From NCBI RefSeq assembly GCF_032362555.1, contig NC_083507.1, positions 4,839,001-4,903,000 on the forward strand: DNA of 64,000 nt, given 5' to 3'. This DNA comes from Amyelois transitella (taxonomy: Eukaryota; Arthropoda; Insecta; Lepidoptera; Pyralidae). This document shows positions 24,131 to 33,460 of this stretch, one piece after another. Numbering within the stretch: the first letter of the stretch is position 1; each line of letters begins with the position of its first letter. A program made the position numbers and the translations under genes. The notes under the pieces were generated by a model. The model was not told the origin of the DNA and searched no databases. It worked only from the letters and a program-made list of their open reading frames with translations.

Positions 24131-24276
24131 TATACATATTACGACTGTATCCCTTACAGAATAGACAGAGCCATCAGTCACGAAAAGAATTTTAAGACAC
24201 CTACAGGATGACTTAAAATAAGACAAAATTTAGAATAGTAACAGGTTGCTAGCCAATCATCTTATAAGAATACCAA
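24131..24276 (-). mobile_element. SINE-like repeat, 3' part
   Basis: The minus strand carries the family segments for 'gctagcaacctgttact', 'ctctgtctattctgtaaggg' and the following 'atacagtcgtaatatgtat' end. Confidence 0.6.
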
Positions 24277-24431
24277 GTTTATAAACATTTATTTTGATTG
24301 ACTAGGTACGTAGATATTTTATTCTATTCAGTAATTTAATACCAGTTGTCTCTGAACTTCTGCATGAATGACATTCTTTATTATTATTATTCCAGTATAT
24401 ATAAGTTGATCCAAGTCTAAGTGACGAGTGG

Positions 24432-24655
24432 TTACCGGGACCATATTAAAAAAGAATACTCCATCTCTTTCCCACTGATGTCGTAAAAGGTGGCGAAGGC
24501 TTATAAACTTGGGATTCTTCTTTTAGGCGATGGGCTAGAAACCTGTCACTATTTGAATCTATCATTAAGCCTATCAGCTGAACGTGACTTATTAGTCCTT
24601 CAAGACTGTTGGCTCTGTTTTCCCCGCAAGAAATATAGACGTGATCATGTGATGA
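24432..24655 (+). mobile_element. SINE-like repeat
   Basis: It contains 'ctccatctctttcccact', 'gatgtcgtaaaaggtggcg', 'gcgatgggctagaaacctg', 'gctgaacgtgac', 'cttcaagactgttggctctg' and 'gaaatatagacgtgatcatg'. It is oriented head-on to the copy at 24131-24276. Confidence 0.75.
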
Positions 24656-24989
24656 AGTTGATCCAAATAAAATAATTATCAATGTAACTATCCCATATAC
24701 TGTAATGTATAATGTCATTAAGTGTCAAATGTTAATAAAAACATCTACAATTTAAACATATACCTGGGTAATTCTACTCCTGGGTGACTACCTACTGACC
24801 AGTCTCTAATCGCAAATTATTTGCTAAAAATAGGTAATGTATAAACTTCCAGTCTAGTCCATCAGTGTCATTTTGAACGATGTAAATAGATAATTTTTAA
24901 TGAAATAAAAGTATTTTGAAACAATAGATTTTCATTTTCTCGTCGTCCTCCGTTTATTAAAATCCTTAAATAGATAACAAGTTTTTCAT

Positions 24990-25170
24990 TTGATTGCTTC
25001 GATCGGAAACCTACGTTGCTTAAGTTCCGATGCGGTGAGGGAAAATATTTTAAGGCAACCTATGAAGGAAACTGGCATAAAACATTTGTTTAATTGCTCC
25101 GATCCCAAGTCCGCGTGGCAACAAGCTCCGATGCTTAGGTGATGGAAAACTTTTTAAGGCAACATATGTG
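24990..25170. repeat. Diverged tandem pair of roughly 75-100 bp units
   Basis: Two units share the order 'tgctt/ccgatc', 'cgttgc/gtggca', 'ttccgatgc/ctccgatgc' and 'aaggcaacctatg/aaggcaacatatg'. They lie at about 24994-25066 and 25093-25170. They are separated by a short AT-rich spacer. The class is unknown. Confidence 0.5.
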
Positions 25171-25674
25171 CAACCTTCACATTCAGGCAACTGAACACAC
25201 TATAATCTATTATGGGATATAATTATGGGATGGTGGTATTTTTCTGCTTTCTTTCTCTTTTTTAATTACTGTTATATAATATAACAGAATGGATATAACA
25301 AAATAACCAAAACTCTTTCTGACAAACATAACAAACTGAATTTAAAAAAAAAACACGAGCGCAATTATACAACAAACTAGTATTACATGTATACCTACAC
25401 ATTTAGTACCAGAATATTCACAATGGATGTTTTTGACCGACAAAGAGATATTAAATTTATAAGTATCAATATATTTATTTAAACTTACCGCTCATAATAA
25501 ACGGAACCTAAGCTCGAATAAAAATAATCGGGGATCGATTACATTCATATCGATAAAGATAGTTTACTAATTTTAATAACAAATGCTATTAACTACACAA
25601 ACCACACTTAGTCACTCGCATTACAAGAAACAGTTAAATTCAATTCATTGTTAATTAAGTTTTAGATCGACTGT
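25171..25674. other. Upstream region of the second chitin-binding gene
   Basis: AT-rich, no gene seen. It presumably contains the regulatory sequence for the gene starting at 25752. Confidence 0.3.
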
Positions 25675-25683
25675 TATATAAAA
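25675..25683 (+). promoter_or_regulatory. Candidate TATA box
   Basis: TATATAAAA precedes an initiator-like TCATC at 25711-25715. The latter lies about 39 bases before the start codon at 25752, the same leader length as in the two sister genes. The TATA-to-initiator distance of about 36-38 bases is slightly long. Confidence 0.45.
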
Positions 25684-25751
25684 CCAATGGACAAAACTAT
25701 TTTCCACCATTCATCACACATCTAGTCAGACAAGCCACGAAGTTAACAAAG

Positions 25752-28100
25752 ATGACTCCTTTTATTCTGATCACTATCTTCTTGGTCGCTACCAGTAAGT
25801 ACCAAACACAACAGTGAAATGTCTTTTTTAATACTTACTTATTTATACACCAAACTGTAGGAATTGCATTTTGTTTAAAATTAATTACAGTACGAGTCGC
25901 AGGAATAAAGCAGTTAACTTATAAATAGTGATTAACCCTTGCTATCAAAAAGTATAAGGATTACAACGCTTTATTAATCGTTTTTCTTAATGATCTAAGC
26001 GTTTTCCAATACCGACTATAGGGTAATTAAATGGACTTAAACTAATAAATAAATTGTATTAGCATAATTCATTTATGGCTTTTAAAAAAAAATATATTCT
26101 ACATGTGTTGATTGATAAATTGTGTTGGCCACTTGGAAGGGTATGTAAAATTGTTTATGGCTGTCAGATTATGGAGCTTCCATGGAAGAGATTCAGCAAA
26201 AGAGCCCTAACTGCGCTGCCCGGTATGGGTTCTCTCCGGTGGAGGGAAGCTGCGACTCCTACATCGAGTGTATGGTTAGTACACATAAAGAATGTAAAAC
26301 CTCGCTGAAAAGATCAAAAATTTATAAACTCTTTTTAAACTGCAGGTTTCAAAGTCTCTTAGATTTTCAATTTAGGCTGTAAGATTGTACCATATTAAAC
26401 AACACATAAAAAATAATTTTATGAAAAAGTATCATTTAACGATCAATAATAACGGAATAGACACAGCACGTATAAAAATATAAAATAAAGATGGCTTAAT
26501 TAAATAGAAGTTTGACGTTACTTTAGTGATTCAAAAACTTTATGTATGAGAGAGATTTAATTGATAACATAATGAAAAAGATAACTCATGAATTAACGAT
26601 ACCATTTTCTTTCATTCATCATCTTTGTTTCATTCATAGGATTTCCAACCGAAGCACTTGCAATGTCCCGACGGGCTTCACTACGACCCTGAAGTAGTAT
26701 GGCCTGCATACCCTTGTGGATACCCGTCGGAAGTTGTTTGCCAGGGACGCGGTTCTCCTCGTAAGTTTCCAATTCTACGTTTTATCTTTGAGTAATTATA
26801 CGAGTAGGTTTCCAAGCGGTTACGAACCTCTTAGTACTTTTCCTGCAAATAATATTAATTTAATACCTACAAGCTGCGCCCTCCGGCTTCGCTCCCATTG
26901 GAATTTCTAAATAAAAAGTAATAAATTTTGGTTATTCCATGTTATGTTATACACGTGTACCAAATAACATTAAAATTCATGCCGTAGATTTTACGCGTAG
27001 GATTACTAAATACAAATCCACACATCCTTATAAACTTCATAATTTAAAAGAAGTATACATAAACATAAATCTGATCCAATTTAACTAAGATCGCGGTGAG
27101 AGATACGTTTAACTCTCGACAAAATTTCTTCAATGTTCGTAAATTAAATTTAATAATGAATTTACCTCAATTTCATACCTTCAGAGCTAGCTAAAGCAAC
27201 AGCTGAATGCCCGCACCAATACGGCTTCTTCCCGTCCCCGAAGGCTTCCTCCAGCGAATGTGGATTCTACCACAGATGTGTGGAAGGCAAGGCAATAGAG
27301 ATGCAGTGCCCACCCGGACTGGCTTTCAACCCTGAGACCGCCCGCTGTGATTGGCCTGACCTAGTGGCTTCTTGTAACGCTGATGGTACATACTATGCAA
27401 TATATATTTTTTTTACCTAACCTTTTTCCATTCCTTTTGGTTTTTGTTGATCATAGACATCAGCCGAATCAACTCAACTTCATATACAAATAAAATAATA
27501 GATACCTACCTAACTTATATGTTAACTAACAAAAACGATATATATTTTTTCAGAATTCTTAGGATTCAAATGTCCAGCTGGTCCTTTAGACGAGAACAAT
27601 AAGCCTTTGGATACTGTTATCAACTACAAGTAAGTATACATAAACCATGAAACGAAAACACATTATCATTTTAAGAAGCGAAGTAGGTATACGTCTCGCC
27701 ACACATAATTGTCACGTCTTTATCCCTACTATTAGGTAGATAGACACAATAATCTTTGAAGATTGAAAGATTGAAAGGCTACGTTAAATTCTATAACTTT
27801 ATGATGAATTGAAATTCTTGTTGCTTGGAAGGAGAAATTTGGAGGAGTGTGAAAGAAATGAGGGGAATTAATTCAACACAGTTAATATCACCCTAGAAAA
27901 CTTATTAAAAACTCTTTAATTTGAATAATAATATATTAAAAAATTTCAGGTACGAAGGAAACTGCTTCGCGTTCTACTCGTGCATCCACGGCAACGCTCG
28001 CCTGCTGACCTGCGACCCTGGGTTCGGGTTCGACCCCAGCTCTGGCAGCTGCAAACCATCAGACAAAATTAACTGCGAGAATCCGAGGCGTCCCGCGTAA
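25752..28100 (+). CDS. CPAP3-type chitin-binding protein, obstructor-E-like
   Basis: Six exons: 25752-25794, 26168-26274, 26640-26760, 27185-27385, 27554-27629 and 27950-28100. Phases 1, 0, 1, 1, 2 are identical to the upstream paralogue, and exon 5 is 76 bases in both. The 232-residue product starts with a signal peptide (MTPFILITIFLVAT). It carries three six-cysteine ChtBD2 domains: domain 1 with GSCDSYIEC and CPDGLHYDP, domain 2 with ECPHQYGFF to RCDWPDLVASC, and domain 3 from EFLGFKCPAG through NCFAFYSC to a C-terminal INCENPRRPA. It lacks the Gln-rich linker of its neighbour and is near the normal CPAP3 length. It is predicted to be a secreted chitin-binding protein of cuticle or a related matrix. 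A polyadenylation signal AATAAA lies at 28171-28176. This is a tandem duplicate of the gene at 16869-23966. Confidence 0.93.
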
Positions 28101-28170
28101 CTCACTTATGTAAAATAGTCAAAGAAATCTGAACAAAACAGATTTCGCTAAACGTAGTGCTTTCAATTTT

Positions 28171-28176
28171 AATAAA
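28171..28176 (+). terminator. Polyadenylation signal AATAAA
   Basis: Canonical hexamer 71 bases past the stop codon of the second chitin-binding gene. Confidence 0.6.
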
Positions 28177-29814
28177 TTTTTAAGTTTAACCGAATCGTTA
28201 TTTCTTTTACCTCCTCTGTTATTTTAGAACTAAAGTTCCTTTTCATAATTCTTGAAAATGCTATTAATATAAAAGCTAGATAATGATCTGTTATCTTCTA
28301 TTCACACATCACTTGAACACTTTCAAGAACAGCTGCCAATATTAATTGATTTCCGAAGCTAAAAATCCAATCACAAAAACAATTTAATAATCTGTGTCTC
28401 TGCAAAGAGTCAATCGAGCGTTCAGTCAATCGGTGTCCTTCTTTTATACATTTAGTCTGGGTGCAAGTCAGTGCCCCCACAAATCAAGAAAAAGAAGCAG
28501 TACCTACGGCCGTGCCATACTTTTCTCGAAGCAATTCAGACCCTTTTCTACCCCTTATTTCTTTCTTCTTATAGTCTTTTTACTTTGTGCATAGAACAAG
28601 AAGCCTGAATTTTCAGTTACAAAGCAGGCATTATATAAATACTTACTTAATATTTAAAATGTCAAAACTACTGGTTCAATATAATTTAAACCAATACTTT
28701 AAGAATTGTAGCTTTTCAAACTTTCATAATTTCGACATTCACTGACGAACGAAGACATTCAAATTAAAAATATTATTCGTGTTAAGTGTCTTAATCAAGG
28801 AAAATTTACAATATTTTATAATTTCCATCCAGTTTCCTAGACACTTAAATTGCATGATATATAAATGTACAGGATTACAAAGATCCATTTGCAGTTAATG
28901 AATCATTGTACCCGTAAAATTCCCAATTACCATGAAAGTAAAAACACTATATCAAAACTGCTATGTTGTCGATAAACTGTTATTGTTATTTTAGAAGTAA
29001 AACCTACAAAATGGGTAAAGTAGGACACTAGAAAAAGAAGTGAGATCCCATCAAAACATTCTGTAAAAAAACAAGCGTCGCCACTCACATTTTCTACCTT
29101 AAAAAGATGTGTGATGCATTTCATACCAAGTCGATTAATTTACTTAGTCCTTACTTATGGGACCTTCTTTCTTAATTTATTGCGTAAATTATTTTCATGT
29201 CAATATTGAAAGTCTTTAACGTTTTAAATAAAAACATCGACTTTGCCATTGCATGAAAAAAAATTTATGAGTATGTTTCACACAGCACTACGGGTCAGCA
29301 TGTGGGATGATCTTAAAAAAGTTAATGTTCCTGAAATTTCTTTGGGATAAGTATTTATGACCAGACCTTAAACAAATATTTTTATGGGACCCCACGGACA
29401 CTATTCTTTTTAATGCAAAAAGATTTTTTCAAATCGGATTATAAATACAGGAGACATGCCGTAACACTTGTATTATTTTGTTTAGTTGTTCCCTGGAATA
29501 TCTTAAATACCGGAGGTATGCTGTAAGCTTACATAAAAAATAGGGTCAAATTGGAAACCTGTCTTTTTGAAGTTGTTTAAAAATTAATGCTGTGATTACT
29601 ATAAAAATTAAAAGTTCTGTTTATAAATTTACTAGATTTTGCTCGAGGCTTTGCTCCCGTGTGAATTTTTAGTATAAATTCTTGGACCTTTACAAAATAT
29701 AAATCTCATCTCTTTTTCTATACCTACTTGAAACCTGTCACTAAGTATATCTTTTTATAATGATTTTAAGTAATAATTAATAACGAAATATATTATTACA
29801 TAAATATTGTACGC
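28177..29814. other. Intergenic AT-rich DNA
   Basis: No gene seen. A short Helitron-end-like phrase ('ctagattttgctcgaggctt') sits near 29632. Otherwise the stretch is unique-looking AT-rich sequence up to the LINE insertion site. Confidence 0.35.
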
Positions 29815-32800
29815 TATTTTATACCAATCTAAGGTCTGCCGCGCCGATGGATGCATGGCTAGGGGCGAGCCTAGTCTCGAGCGTGCCACTTCCGCCATGG
29901 GGTTGGGCGACCCCCAGGTAATGGCTAGCCTTACCCTGGCATGCGGGGCTCTGCTGGGGCGGACAAAATTTTTCCCTAGCGTCTCGTGGGAATCGCATGG
30001 ATGCAAATTTTTTGAAAGAGCACCTAGATGGCGGCGATGGTGTCCGCACCCCATCACGTCTCGTTCCCGGCGGGAGCGGTATGCGGTCTGCTGAAAGCCG
30101 CTTTGCGACGATGAATGTAAGAGGAGGAATGAAGGATAAGATTGAGGAAGTATGCCAGATGATGGATGAAAGACGTTTGGATGTGTTGTGCGTGAATGAA
30201 ACGAAGCGGAAAGGATGCGACGCGACGCAGCACGGCCCTTACACGGCGTATTGGTCTGGAATTTCCAGTACCAGCCGAGGCTGTCAAGGGGTCGGTCTAA
30301 TTCTTTCTGCACGAATGGCTGAGTGCGTGAATGAGTATGAGTGTGTCAGCCCTCGTCTTCTATGGATTAGGCTGAAAGTTGGAATCACTCGGATCTTCGT
30401 TCTAGGTGTTTATGCACCTTGGGATGTGGGTTCGAGGGGTACAACATCAGCAAAAAGCGAAAACGAGGAGTTCTGGAATAGTGTAAGAGAAGTATTGAAA
30501 GTTACCAAGCCAAATGAGAAGATTATTATGTTAGGTGATTTTAATGGATGGGTGGGTGTAAAGCGTGATGGATATGAAAAGGTGCTTGGTGCGTTTGGTG
30601 ACGAAAAGGTGAATGATAATGGAAGAAGTGTATTAGAAATTTGTCTAGAGTGGGATCTTTTTGTGTCGAACTCAATGTTTCAACATAAAGAGATCCACAC
30701 CTACACAAGAGTGGAAGGTATTTTAAAAAGTATGATAGACTTTGTGATTGTAGATGAAAGATTGAAGAACAAAGTGCTGGATACCCGTGCATATCGCGGT
30801 GCTGGCATTGACTCGGACCATTTACTGGTGATATCCCGGATAAGGGGTATCTTCAATCGCTGGCGGCACAGGGTAAGGGAGCAAACCAGCGCTTTGGAAA
30901 GAGTAAAAGTAGGAAATTTGCAAGATATGGATGTAGGTAAGAAGTATATTAATAGACTGAAGGATGAATTTGAAGATTTAGAGGAAATGAGCGATATTGA
31001 AGATGGATGGAAGGAATTTAAAGAAAGAATTGTGAAAGTAGCTGTTGAAGTGTGTGGTGTAAGTAGAAGAAGGAAAGGAAAAAATCACAAAAATGCGTGG
31101 ATGAGTAAAGATGTGCAAGAACTTGTGCGATTAAAGAAGAAAGCATGGCTGGATTTGTTAGCAGCAAAAGCTAACTTAAGAATGCAAGAGGTTATAGATG
31201 AAGATGTGAATGAAGCACGTAAGGAATATAAGAAAATGAAAGATTTGGTTAAGAAAGCTGTGATTAGAAAGAAAGAAGAGTATAAAGAGGATTTTGATAA
31301 AAGGCTATCAGAAGACTTTCAGTCAAATCTGAAAGTATTCTGGAAATCCGTAAGGTCAGCCCGAGGAAATACTATAACCAGAGAGCTGACTAGGATCAGA
31401 TGCCAGGATGGTAGCGTTGTGAAAGGAGAAGAATGTGTACTAAAGATATGGAAGGACTATTTTGAAAGTTTATTTGAAAAAAAGGAAGGAAATAAGAAAG
31501 ATTTCTGCTATAGCGAAGAAAAAGAGAATGAGATGGAAGGCGAAATTGAAATGTTCGAAATTGTGGAAGCACTTAAGAGTATGAAAGCGGGAAAGGCTGC
31601 TGGGTGTGATAGAGTGTCGGTCGAGATGCTTAAAGCAGGAAAAGGCGTAGTAGCTAGTCAGTTGTACTGCCTTTTCAATTTGTGTTGGAGAAGCGGCCGA
31701 GTACCAAAAGATTGGTGTAAGGCTGTTATCGTGCCACTTTACAAAGGAAAAGGGTCACAGCTGGACTGCAAAAATTATCGTGGTATAAGCCTGCTTAGCG
31801 TCGTCGGCAAATTGTATGCTAAGGTATTGATTAATAGAGTCAGGAATGAAACTGATGACAAAATATGGGATGCTCAAGCGGGATTTCGAAAGGGAATGGG
31901 ATGTACTGATCAGGTCTTTTCCTTGCGGTGCATAGCCGAAAAGTTTTTGGCCAAGAGTCAAAAAGTCTATTGCACATTCGTAGATCTGGAAAAGGCCTAT
32001 GACAGAGTTGAGAGGAATGAATTGTGGTCAGCACTTTCTATGCATGGGGTGAGCAGTCTCTTAATACGAGCACTGAAATCCTTATATGAGGATTCGAGTG
32101 CTTGTGTCAGGATAAACGGAGCGCACACTGAGTGGTTTAAGATTGAGAAAGGCGTTAGGCAAGGATGTGTTGCGTCACCGTGGCTGTTCAACCTATTTAT
32201 GGATAGCTGTTTGACAGATTTGAAAGAGTCTAAAAGTGGATTAAGGATGAATGAGTTACTCGTCAAATGTCTGCTCTATGCCGACGATCAGGTTATACTG
32301 GCGTCATCAGCGGAGGAGTTACAGGAGATGGTAAACTGTATGCATGAAGCTTTAAAAGAGAAAGGAATGAAAGTGAACGTAAGTAAAACTAAAACACTGG
32401 TTTTTGAAATGGAGAAAGAAATGACAGCATGTAATATTTTGATTGGAGGAGAAAAAGTGGAGCAAGTGAAAGAGTTTGTATATCTAGGATCAAAGTTTAC
32501 ATCAGATGGCAAGTATGATAGTGATATTGAAAGGAGAGTGAACGCGGGGAACATGGTGAATGGAGCTTTGCATGCCTTTATGAGCAGTCAGAAACTATCC
32601 AAAAAGGCTCGACTGGCTGTGCACAGGGGCGTGTTGGTCCCGACATTAATGTATGGGAGTGAAAGTTGGGTATGGCAAAAGAAGCATGAAAGCAGAATAA
32701 ATGCAGTGGAAATGAGAGCGTTAAGGAGTATGATGGGTGTGAAATTGAGTGACAGGATAAGGAACAGCGTGATAAGGGAATGTTGTGATGTGAAAGAAGA

Positions 32801-33147
32801 TGTAGTTACAGGAATAGAAAAGGGTATGTTAAGATGGTTCGGTCATGTGGAGAGGATGAATGAAAGCAGGTTGACTAAGCAGATATACAAGGAGAGTGTG
32901 GAGGGAAAGGTCGGAGTGGGAAGACCTAGACGAACGTATCTTGATCAAATTAAGGACGTCCTGGTAAAGGGTCAGGTCAAAAGTACCCGAAACCGCCGAG
33001 CTTGTATGAAGAGAGTTATGAATGTGGACGAAGCGAAAGAAGTATGCAGAGATCGTGGCAAGTGGAAAGAGGTAGTCTCTGCCTACCCCTCCGGGAAAGA
33101 GGCGTGATTTTATGTATGTATGTATGTATGTATGTATTTTATACCAA
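29815..33147 (+). mobile_element. Complete RTE-like LINE with 13-bp target-site duplication
   Basis: The 13-base direct repeat tattttataccaa at 29815-29827 and 33135-33147 flanks the element (29828-33134, about 3.3 kb). Inside are a GC-rich 5' region, one intact 1036-codon reading frame (29997-33107), a very short 3' UTR and a (TATG)n tail at 33113-33134. Size, single frame and short-repeat tail match the RTE clade of non-LTR retrotransposons. The perfect duplication and unbroken frame indicate a recent, possibly active insertion. Truncated relatives lie at 14940-15058, 47668-48003 and 63255-63462. Confidence 0.92.
29997..33107 (+). CDS. LINE polyprotein: AP endonuclease plus reverse transcriptase
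   Basis: The 1036-residue product nicks target DNA and reverse-transcribes the element's own RNA at the break. The N-terminal endonuclease/exonuclease/phosphatase domain (about residues 35-280) shows MNVRGG, the NETK motif, GDFNGW at 180-185 and the SDH triad at 273-275. A Lys/Glu-rich linker follows. The reverse transcriptase (about 500-830) shows YRGISLLSVVGKLYAKVLI, AGFRKGMGCTDQ, the FVDLEKAYD motif, GVRQGCVASPWLFN and the catalytic YADD at 761-764. The C-terminus carries WFGHVERM and [11 protein letters not shown], typical of this LINE group, and ends YPSGKEA. No frameshift or stop interrupts the frame. The chosen ATG is the first in frame upstream of the endonuclease; a later one near MNVRGG is possible. 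It is a selfish gene, unrelated to the chitin-binding neighbours. Confidence 0.93.
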   Translation: MDANFLKEHLDGGDGVRTPSRLVPGGSGMRSAESRFATMNVRGGMKDKIEEVCQMMDERRLDVLCVNETKRKGCDATQHGPYTAYWSGISSTSRGCQGVGLILSARMAECVNEYECVSPRLLWIRLKVGITRIFVLGVYAPWDVGSRGTTSAKSENEEFWNSVREVLKVTKPNEKIIMLGDFNGWVGVKRDGYEKVLGAFGDEKVNDNGRSVLEICLEWDLFVSNSMFQHKEIHTYTRVEGILKSMIDFVIVDERLKNKVLDTRAYRGAGIDSDHLLVISRIRGIFNRWRHRVREQTSALERVKVGNLQDMDVGKKYINRLKDEFEDLEEMSDIEDGWKEFKERIVKVAVEVCGVSRRRKGKNHKNAWMSKDVQELVRLKKKAWLDLLAAKANLRMQEVIDEDVNEARKEYKKMKDLVKKAVIRKKEEYKEDFDKRLSEDFQSNLKVFWKSVRSARGNTITRELTRIRCQDGSVVKGEECVLKIWKDYFESLFEKKEGNKKDFCYSEEKENEMEGEIEMFEIVEALKSMKAGKAAGCDRVSVEMLKAGKGVVASQLYCLFNLCWRSGRVPKDWCKAVIVPLYKGKGSQLDCKNYRGISLLSVVGKLYAKVLINRVRNETDDKIWDAQAGFRKGMGCTDQVFSLRCIAEKFLAKSQKVYCTFVDLEKAYDRVERNELWSALSMHGVSSLLIRALKSLYEDSSACVRINGAHTEWFKIEKGVRQGCVASPWLFNLFMDSCLTDLKESKSGLRMNELLVKCLLYADDQVILASSAEELQEMVNCMHEALKEKGMKVNVSKTKTLVFEMEKEMTACNILIGGEKVEQVKEFVYLGSKFTSDGKYDSDIERRVNAGNMVNGALHAFMSSQKLSKKARLAVHRGVLVPTLMYGSESWVWQKKHESRINAVEMRALRSMMGVKLSDRIRNSVIRECCDVKEDVVTGIEKGMLRWFGHVERMNESRLTKQIYKESVEGKVGVGRPRRTYLDQIKDVLVKGQVKSTRNRRACMKRVMNVDEAKEVCRDRGKWKEVVSAYPSGKEA

Positions 33148-33385
33148 ACTTGGAATAAAATAACTTAATAAAATGGCGTATGTTACGTCATACCATATCC
33201 TGGAGAAAATATTATACTAAATACTAAGATAACGAAACAATGTAATAGATATCTGTCTTTCGCTTAAATAAATTAAATAACCCATTAAAGTAAAAAGTGG
33301 TAAACCGCACTTGTCTTTCTTTGAATTAAATAACAATTTAGTAATGACGAAACATACATTCAGAACATTTACTGATAACAAAGAT

Positions 33386-33421
33386 TATAAAAGTAAGATT
33401 TAAAGAGACCATAATTTCAGT
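33386..33421 (+). promoter_or_regulatory. Core promoter: TATA box plus initiator
   Basis: TATAAAAG at 33386-33393 is followed by TCAGT at 33417-33421. The initiator A (33419) lies 33 bases after the first T of the TATA box, ideal spacing for an arthropod TATA promoter. It predicts a 42-base leader before the ATG at 33461. This is the best-formed promoter in the cluster. Confidence 0.7.
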
Positions 33422-33460
33422 CTCATTAAGGTAGTCAAGGTCTGTCTGTGTGTCAAAGAA

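Larger units (their letters stand above)
23967..24989. other. 3' UTR and intergenic DNA with two opposed SINE-like copies
   Basis: Beyond the stop at 23966 lie a minus-strand SINE-like copy (24131-24276) and a plus-strand copy (24432-24655), with AT-rich sequence elsewhere. No coding exon is apparent. Confidence 0.5.

Noticed and set aside
29755-30312. 185-codon minus-strand frame over the LINE 5' end
   Set aside because: It spans the insertion boundary and is antisense to the GC-rich LINE 5' region, so it cannot be an old host gene.
30541-32554. Several open frames on the minus strand across 30-32.5 kb
   Set aside because: They are antisense to the LINE protein, whose motifs fix the plus strand as coding.
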